Shown here piece by piece: positions 56,495 through 64,000 of a DNA stretch of 64,000 bases. A program made the translations under genes and the position numbers. The notes under the pieces are model-generated. The model ran no database searches and was not told the DNA's origin. It saw only the letters and a list, made by a program, of their open reading frames with translations. Origin of the DNA: Axinella damicornis (Eukaryota; Porifera; Demospongiae; Axinellida; Axinellidae); NCBI GenBank assembly GCA_963931865.1, contig OZ007505.1, positions 3,764,868-3,828,867 of the forward strand, written 5' to 3'. Within the stretch, counting starts at the first letter, position 1. Each line of letters begins with the position of its first letter.

Positions 56495-59400
56495 ATGACT
56501 GTACATGTGGTGTTTGTACTGGGCCTGCTGTCCCTCGTAACAGTCCCACTGGCATCTGCTGATCAGATCTTTGTTCGACCCTCAGACGACACTCCCTGTC
56601 CTAGTGATGAATGCTACCTTCTACCACATGTTCTACAGAATGCAACAGAATATCTCACCTCAAATACAATAGTGACCCTCACACCTGGTCACTACCTAGT
56701 CAATGAAGATACACTGACAGTGATAAGTGATGTTAGCAACCTCAGCATAATGGGATCCAACTCAGGTAGCACTCTTATTGAGTGCAGTGAACAGTTTGGT
56801 CTGGTTTTCAGTAATGCAACAGGTCTTCTCATTTCAAACCTCAGCTTCTTCAACTGCAGCCAATGGATACTGCCAACAGTGAATCCCGTTGGACTGACAG
56901 CAGATTACTCCAATGTGACTTTAATTAACACCAGCTTTGTCAACTTAGTAGGCTCCAGCATTCTTGCTCGACATAGCAATGTGAAACTTCTTGGTCAGGC
57001 AGTTTTTGATGGGATTAGATGTGGCTCTGGTTGTGGAATTTTGACCTACAGCAGCAACATTGACTTTATTGGCACAGTTGTCTTTCAGAACAACACATGC
57101 TCAATTGGTTGTGGTATATTAGCCACAGAAAATAGCAACCTTGAGTTCCTTGGTACAGCAGTGTTTCAGAATAATACATGTTCCTCTAGTTGTGGTATAG
57201 CAGCTGTATACAATATCAACATCTCATTCAATGGAAGTGCAACATTGAATGGAAACAAGGCTGAGGGATCCGGAAGTGGCAGTGGTATCACTGTTCAATT
57301 TAGCAGCAACCTCAAGTTTCTTGGCACAGCAGTGTTTCAGAACAACACATGTTCCTTTGGTTGTGGTATAACAGCCTCGGACAATAGCAACCTTGAGTTT
57401 CTTGGCACATCAGTGTTTCTGAACAACATATGTACCTATGGTTGTGGCATAACAGCCTCAGGTAACACCAATATCTCATTTAATGGAAGTGCAATGTTCA
57501 AGGGAAATAAGGCTGAGGGCATTGGCAGTGGTATCTTTGTTTTCAATAGTAGTAAAGTTGAGCTTCTTGGCATAGCAGTGTTTCAGAATAATACTTGTTC
57601 CAATGGTTGTGGTATAGCAGCCTATGACAATATCAACATCTCATTCAATGGAAGTGTAACATTTGAGGAAAACAAGACTGAGCACATTGGTCACAGTACT
57701 GTGGTGTTTCAGAACAACACGTTTGACTGGTTGTGGTATAGCAGCATCACAAAATGTCAACATCTCATTCGAAGGAAGTGTAGCATTTGAGGGTAACAGT
57801 GCTGAGGGAATTGGTGGTATCTATGTTTTCTTTAGCTGTAGCCTTCAATTCCTTGGCACAGCAATATTTCATGACAACACATGTGCCATTGGTTGTGGTA
57901 TATCAGCCTCAGACAATAGCAACCTTGAGTTTCTTGGCACAGCAGTGTTCCAGAACAACATATGTTACTCTGGTTGTGGTATAGCAGCTTCAGATAACAC
58001 CAATATCTCATTCAATGGATATGCTATATTTGAGGGAAACAAGGCTGAGAGCTTTGGCAGTATCTATGCTGTACATAGCAGCAACCTTGAGTTTTTTGGC
58101 ACGGTAGTGTTTCAGAATAACAGATGTTCTTATGGTTGTGGTATAAAATCCACAGACAATATCAACCTTGAGTTTCTTGGCACAGCAGTGTTTCAGAACA
58201 ACACATGTACCGCGGGTTGTGGTATAACAGCCTCAGATAAAACCAATATCTCATTTAATGGAAGTGCAATGTTCAAAGGAAATAAGGCTGAGGATATTGG
58301 CAGTGGTATCAATGCTGAACATAGCAACACTGATTTTCTTGGCATAGTTTTGTTTCAAAACAACATTTGTTCTGCTGGTTGTGGTATAGCTGCGTCATAT
58401 ACTACCAACTTTGAGTTTCTTGGCACAGCAGTTTTTCAGAACAACACATGTTCCTTTGGTTGTGGTATATCAGCCACAAACAATACCAACATTTCATTTG
58501 ATGGAAGTGCAACATTTGAGGGAAACAAGGCTGAGGGCAAGGGCACTGGTGCTGGTATCTTTGTTTTCAATGGTAGTAACATTGATTTTCTGGGCACAGT
58601 GGTGTATCAGAACAACACATGTTCCTTTGGTTGTTGTATATCTGCCTCAAAAAATACCAACATCTCATTCAATGGAAGTGCAACATTTGAGGGAAACAAG
58701 GCTGAGCGCAGTGGTACTGGTATCTTTGTTTTCAATAACAGCAACCTTGAGTTCCTTGGAGCAGCAGTATTTCAGAACAACACATGTACCATTGGTTGTG
58801 GTATATCAGCCACAAACAATATCAGCATCTCATTCAATGGAAGTGCAAGATTTGAGGGAAACAAGGCTGAGGGCAGCGGCAGTAGTATCTTTGTTGCCAA
58901 TAGCAGTAACCTTGAGTTTCTTGGCACAGTGGTGTTTCAAGACAATACGTGTTATGCTGGATGTGGTATACTTGCTCTACACGACTCCAAAATTTCATTC
59001 AGTGCAAGTGCAATGTTTGAGGAAAATGAGGCCAACGCTCTTGGAGGTGCAGTGTTCACTTCTAGCAGCACCATGAAGTTTGACAGCAGTGCAACATTTC
59101 ACAACAACCGGGCAGCACAAGGTGGGGCACTCTACCTTATTGTAGACAAAAATGCAGCCCTACTTCTGAGCTCAGGTGCAGAGATCAACATCACTGGCAA
59201 TTATGCATCTGAAACTGGAGGAGCTATACATATTCAAAGTAGTACACTCAGCTGCAGATTGATTGCCAGTATAACAGCAGAAGAGTTTCAAATTGATGTA
59301 CGCATCTGCTTTTATCAGTGTGTGAATGAACAAGCTTGCCCCAAACTGCACCTTCAAAATAACAGAGCAGAAGTTGCTGGAAATGCAATTTATGGAGATG

Positions 59401-61427
59401 TACAAGAGTGTTACTACAATGGATACCTTAATGACGTTCTCAGCATTCAGTCTTTCCACAATGAGTCAGATCTGTCATTGATAGCTTCTGATCCAACTCG
59501 TGTGTGCTTTTGCATGAACGGCACTCCAAACTGCAGTATCCTAAGTCAGAACTGGACATTGTATCCTGGAGAGACATTTGAGATACCAGTAGTAGTGGTA
59601 GGTGATGCTTTGGGAGTTACCACCGGTGCTGCTCTCGCTGTGCTACCCAGTAATGCATCACTAGCTAAAGCACAGATTTCCCAAGCTCTGCAACTTCCCT
59701 TGTGTACAAACCTGACCTACAATGTCTACTCAGATCCAGGGACAGTAACAATGCAACTAGTGACTAAGGAAATACAAGTAGGGTTGTTGACTACAAGTGA
59801 CACTGATGGTGGAAGTTGCACTTCCATCTACCTCCACATCACACTCCTACCGTGCCCCCTTGGGTTTCAAGTTGATTCAAATGGAGCATGTAACTGCAAT
59901 CAAATACTTCGGAATCATGATATATTCAACTGCAGCATTGACAATAAAACAGTTCACCGACAAAATCCTTACTGGATAAGTGCTTCAGTTAGTGGGAGCA
60001 CAACAGTTCATGAGCAATGCCCACTGGATTACTGTGTGCCTCACAATGTGCCCATCATCCCAAGCTACCCTGACAAACAGTGCCAGTTCAATCGCTCAGG
60101 AACTCTGTGTGGAGGGTGTAAGCCAAACCTGAGTATGGTGTTTGGAAGTTCTCGATGCTTGCAGTGCTCAAACTGGTGGCTCTTCCTCATACCTCTGTTT
60201 GCCTTTGCTAGCATTGCTCTGGTGTTCCTGTTGACAGTGTTTAACCTAACCATTTCCATGGGAACTATAAACGGTCTGATCTTCTATTCAAACATTGTTA
60301 GAGCGAATACAGCTGTGTTCTTTCCTCCCACACAAAGCACTGTTGTCATGATTCCGAGTGTCTTTATTGCCTGGCTCAACCTAGACATAGGCATTGACGT
60401 TTGTTTCTATGATGGTCTTGACACGTTTGCTAAGACATGGCTGCAGCTGGTATTCCCAGTGTATGTGTGGATACTGGTGATTGGTATCATCATTTCCAGT
60501 CACTATTCTACTAGGGCAGCAAGACTGAGTGGCAAGAACTCAGTACCAGTGCTGGCAACCCTGTTCCTGCTCTCCTATGCTAAGCTGCTCCGTGTCATGA
60601 TTGCTGCCTTCTCATTCACCACCTTGGATACTTACCAGATTGAAACTACAGCCAACTCATCAAGAGAGTATGTCTGGCTTTACGATGGCAATGTACAATA
60701 CTTGTATGGCAAACACATTCCCTTGTTCCTGGCAGTAGTAGTCATCCTAGCCGCCCTTGCTGCTCCTTACACTTTGATGGTGATCTTTGTCCAGTGTCTG
60801 CAGCAGTACAGGCACAGGCTGCTGTTCTGGGTGAGGAGGCTGAAGCCCTTGTTTGATGCCTACACCGGTCCCTATAAGGACAGACACCGCTACTGGACTG
60901 GGCTCCTTATTCTCGTGCGTGTTGGTCTCTTCCTGTTCTTTGCTGTGATTCAGAACGTAGTTGGCCAACCTTCTCTCAGTTTGTTGGCAATCATCTTCAC
61001 AGCTGTTGGTCTGCTAGTCTTTCACGGGATGGTAGGAGGTGTGTACAAGCTGGTCTACTTGAACTTGCTGGAGTCGTTCTTCCTAGTGAATCTCATCTGC
61101 TTTTCTGGTACCACCTTGTACATCACTCTGACTGGTGAAAATCAAGTGACTGCCGTATGCACCTCAGTTGGCCTTGCCTTTGCTGTTTTCGTTGTACTTG
61201 TGCTTCATGGCGCTTACAGGAGTCTTAGGGATTCTCGATGCATCACACACTTTCCAAGAATCCGGAGGCAGCACCACACACTTGCAGCACAGCCACTGAC
61301 CGATGGACGTGAACTACCCCTTGTTAGTGAAGCTCAGCCCCAAGGACAGCGTGTTACCTCACAGGTCCTGTTCTTCAATGAACTTCGAGAACCTCTTTTG
61401 GAATACTGCAAAGAAAGCAGTAATTAG
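56495..61427 (+). pseudogene. Receptor-array gene 6, longest copy, one 2-bp frameshift
   Basis: Same family, starting at the ATG at 56495 (MTVHVVFVLGLLSL, gene 1 type signal peptide). The frame is open to 57790, but between 57720 and 57721 two bases are missing: AACACGTTTG here, AACACATGTTTG in gene 1. The downstream frame is open to 61427. Just before the break about half a rung has also been lost. Allowing for the indel the protein would have about 1640 residues with 16 cysteine rungs, the most in the array. One rung reads GCCI instead of GCGI. The 3' part (LTDGRELPLVSEA, LREPLLEYC) matches gene 5, while the 5' part matches gene 1, so the gene is a mosaic. As it stands translation would stop within the ectodomain. 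Confidence 0.75.
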
Positions 61428-63500
61428 CTGGTTACTTTGTGTATGGCAGTGTTGGCTGCATAAAGTATTTTGTACACTACAATTGCAAGCTTGCAACTTG
61501 TAGAAAGCATTACACTGACTCAGAGAATTCTGTGTACTTATTGGTCAGTTTAGGTGTTCGAAATTTAATATGCATGAGTTTTTCACACTGCACAAATCAT
61601 TTAGCTAGCAGTATTACAATTTCAGTTTGCCAAATATAACAACCATTGATCAATATGGTTGACCCACAGGCATGCAGTATATACGGTTGCACACAGTCTA
61701 TGTGTTACATGACTCCTCTGCCATACAAGTGGTATGGCAGAGGAGGACGGTGCACCGTCCTCCTCTGCCATACCACTTGCAGAGTGGATAGAGCAGGCAG
61801 CAGCCTTCACGGGTTCGACCAAACACTCGGCAGTCATCAGAACGTCCAACGCAGGGACCAGCCCCTGGGACACCGCCCCTAGGTCTGCCTCTAGCTCTGT
61901 GATGCTCCAGATCCATTGGGTTAGCAGCTTACTGTTGTGTTTCAAGAATGCGGTCATGCATGAACAGATTGGGCACAACTGTTTTGTGCACGTGACTGTT
62001 TGAATGGACAAGTAACACTGAAACAGATCAGTTGTACATGTACAATAATGACTGAAGTATAGAACACTGCATGTCATGTATAATGTAACTTACTATTACT
62101 ACCAGGATATCGATGCAAAGGGATTGAAGCAACCACCAAGAGCACTACAGCTGTTTGCCACTTCATCTTCAGCAGTCTAAGAATTGTTGGAATGCCAAAA
62201 TGTATCGAGTGGGTTCTGAATGAGTGCTGAATATTCTGATTCCCTTTATACGGTGACAGTGGGATGTATAAATATCCCCTATCGCAATGTGCACATAACC
62301 CCACCTCCCACTGCCTCTTTGAGGTACTGAATTAGAAATTGGCGGGATTTTACAGTTTCTTGCTGTCTGCGTGCTACTCCCATAACACACTCTTTCGCAA
62401 TCGTTATTATGTTTACCATAATAATTATAGCTAACTATTGCAATTCCATGATTACTTTTACTCCTCCAAGTGACCAAGTCCTGTCCGTCCCCATGACACT
62501 GATGGTCACAACATTACAAACATGCATCAGCACGATGGTCACTAATATGAAAGTTTGCTGTGGCTAGAGACTTCTGCATTTGTCATGGAGGTACAGGATA
62601 CGGAGGAGTAAATACAAACAGAAGACAGATAATTTCAGCATAACAGTTATTATCGTAAGTGCATCAGAGTGGTGTTCGCTTGTGGGCCATCTACTATAGT
62701 GCGCAGTGTATACGTAGTGATTGGCTACACAACAATGATAAAGGGCAGTGTCCCAGGGACCTGTCCCTGTGTGGGATGTTCTCATCAGTGCAGTGTGCTT
62801 TGTCAAATTAACTCATCAAGGCTGCAGGCTGCCTGTTGGAAGTGGTAGCTATTATATATGGAGGAGGATGTATAGACTTCATAGATACCACACTGCATGC
62901 TAACAATATCATATCAACACCGTAGACAGTCATATGATTATCGGTCTCGGAATGCCGTATAGTACATCAGCATATGGTTATCTGTGAGGGCAAGCATTTA
63001 CTATAGAGCAAGTACATGTGGTCAAACTTTATTAGGTACATATTGCCCAGCCCCATCCTGCATGTTAGAGCACTCCACTACAGTTACTGCAAATTACTCG
63101 CATCCCATGATGGTCTCACAGTCAATTTGACTAGCTACGCCAAAATGATGTGTGACAGTTCAGGCAGAGACCAACGATTGTACAAAGTGTCAGGCCTGTC
63201 GGCACACCTGGAATTGAGGGCCAACTAGCCTTGCTGTTCCAGGTCTTCTATACACCTCCAGTTCTTACAGTGCACAAAAACAGAGGGAGATAAAGATAGA
63301 ATTTTTGGCAGATAAGTCCCATCAGCCTGGGGCTGGTCTCCCTGGGAGTACGTCCGGTAAGTACTATATATTAGTGATCACAAACTGGAAGTGTAGAAGC
63401 TTGGGAACAAGACTAGGGAGTAGGGACAAAACATTATGTGAGTCATATTATAGACAGCTGCTGAGACCCGAATGTTATGTTGTCAGCACCATTGCAAACG
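61428..63500. other. 3' flank of gene 6 and repeat modules like those upstream of genes 1 and 6
   Basis: No gene is supported. From about 61620, CAACCATTGATCAATATGG, and from 62325, TGAATTAGAAATTGGCGGGA, CTCCAAGTGACCAAGTCC and TGTCCCTGTGTGGGAT, follow the same order as the 5' flanks of genes 1 and 6. The stretch 62830-63500 shows nothing I recognise. Confidence 0.5.
61726..61779. repeat. Perfect 54-bp palindrome without spacer
   Basis: The arms of 27 bp are exactly complementary around GGTGCACC. CCTCTGCCATAC directly to the left (61715-61726) also pairs inward, so the same arm occurs three times. Flanking duplications were not found. Confidence 0.8.
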
Positions 63501-63592
63501 AAGTGATGAGATATACATCAGAGTGGACACGAAAAAATATACTTTGAGGAGAGTGCTACATTGTAGGTGACGGTAGTATGTGTATTGATGTG

Positions 63593-63776
63593 TCAGGAGT
63601 CCATTGTGTGTGCAGTGAGACTCAAGTTCCCTGTACCGGGTAAACCCAGGGAGAGGGTGAGTTGTAGCAGTTCTTCGTTCCCGGCCCAGTCCACTCCACT
63701 GCCTGCAATCAAGCACTGCAGTGTGTGTCTCAGTAGGGAACACTCCGATTCATGGCGCTTGAGCTCGTCTGCTAGC
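63593..63776 (-). CDS. Candidate last or internal exon of a minus-strand gene
   Basis: On the minus strand a good acceptor (CTGTCCCCCCAG, ending at 63777) is followed by an open stretch reading LADELKRHESECSLLRHTLQ and later NEELLQLTLSLGLPG, ending at a stop at 63593. The leucine-rich helical composition looks like real protein, possibly a coiled coil. Upstream exons would lie beyond 64000. The family was not recognised, and the exon could also end at an internal donor. Confidence 0.3.
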
Positions 63777-63895
63777 CTGGGGGGACAGAACTGTTTCTTA
63801 TGCACAAAATCACGTGAATAATTTAGAGTTCAAGTAGGACGTCACTAGAATTGGTGGACAAGCACTCATGTTATACCGTAGTTGCAGTTATTTTC

Positions 63896-63970
63896 GTGGT
63901 GGGGAAATTTTCGCGGTATTCACGGATGAAGTAAGACCGTGAATATTAAACGCGCGAAATATTTTTCCAC
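63896..63970. repeat. Imperfect inverted repeat with TTTTCGCG arms
   Basis: GTGGTGGGGAAATTTTCGCG and GTATTCACGG pair with CCGTGAATATTAAACGCGCG and TTTTTCCAC with small gaps. Similar TTCGCGG hairpins are widespread in invertebrate genomes as MITE remnants. Confidence 0.5.
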
Positions 63971-64000
63971 AGCTAGGCATAACAGTTACTGTCCTTCGTG

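Noticed and set aside
61785..61835. tRNA gene candidate with GGATAGAGCA and GGGTTCGACC
   Set aside because: The distance between the box-like parts is too short and no acceptor stem pairs. At best it is a degraded SINE piece.
63016..63228. Plus-strand open frame of 70 codons with a protein-like composition
   Set aside because: It has no convincing splice sites, no recognised family and no context. It was left unannotated.

Overview
The window is eukaryotic and most likely from an early-branching metazoan, probably a demosponge. The case for a eukaryote rests on GT-AG introns, a 5'-truncated LINE with a poly-A tail, tRNA-derived SINEs, microsatellites and many miniature inverted-repeat elements. 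The case for a sponge rests mainly on a tandem family of very large membrane proteins, whose juxtamembrane cysteine module (NRSGTLCGGC ... FGSSRC) I associate with uncharacterised sponge proteins. That link is from memory and was not searched.

Positions 1-8330 hold two ordinary housekeeping-type genes arranged head to head around a compact shared promoter (3065-3572). On the minus strand is the 5' part of a long coiled-coil protein that runs off the left edge. On the plus strand is a complete 11-exon gene for a protein of about 730 residues with two CCCH zinc fingers, an RWD-like domain, an acidic repeat and a CHY-type zinc finger. I could follow all of its splice junctions in phase.

Positions 8331-61427 are an array of six paralogous receptor-like genes, all on the plus strand. 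Each has one long coding exon (1.3-1.6 thousand codons). It encodes a signal peptide, a long ectodomain built of repeated rungs of about 27 residues (predicted parallel beta-helix), cysteine modules, 9-10 transmembrane segments and a conserved short cytosolic tail. The number of cysteine-bearing rungs is 15, 9, 7, 7, 9 and 16 in genes 1-6. Genes 1 and 6 form one subfamily and genes 2-5 another. Genes 3 and 4 come from a recent duplication of about 9.5 kb. Genes 2, 4 and 6 each carry one small frameshifting indel. A conserved block upstream of every gene looks like a promoter plus a non-coding first exon. It is spliced over roughly 0.8-2 kb to an acceptor just before the start codon.

The spacers are full of repeats: a truncated LINE (48.1-49.4 kb), a 1.64 kb foldback element inserted in a 20-bp satellite with a 7-bp target duplication, 30-bp and 58-bp minisatellites, and a family of 31-147 bp palindromic elements starting TAG(C/T)CTCG with 9-bp target duplications. 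Past gene 6 (61.4-64 kb) the sequence returns to repeat modules seen upstream of genes 1 and 6, which suggests a seventh unit or its remnant.

The receptor array is the most interesting part. It shows the marks of a diversifying recognition locus (tandem copies, rung gain and loss, mosaic copies, frameshifted copies, a heavily glycosylatable ectodomain). That function is inference only.
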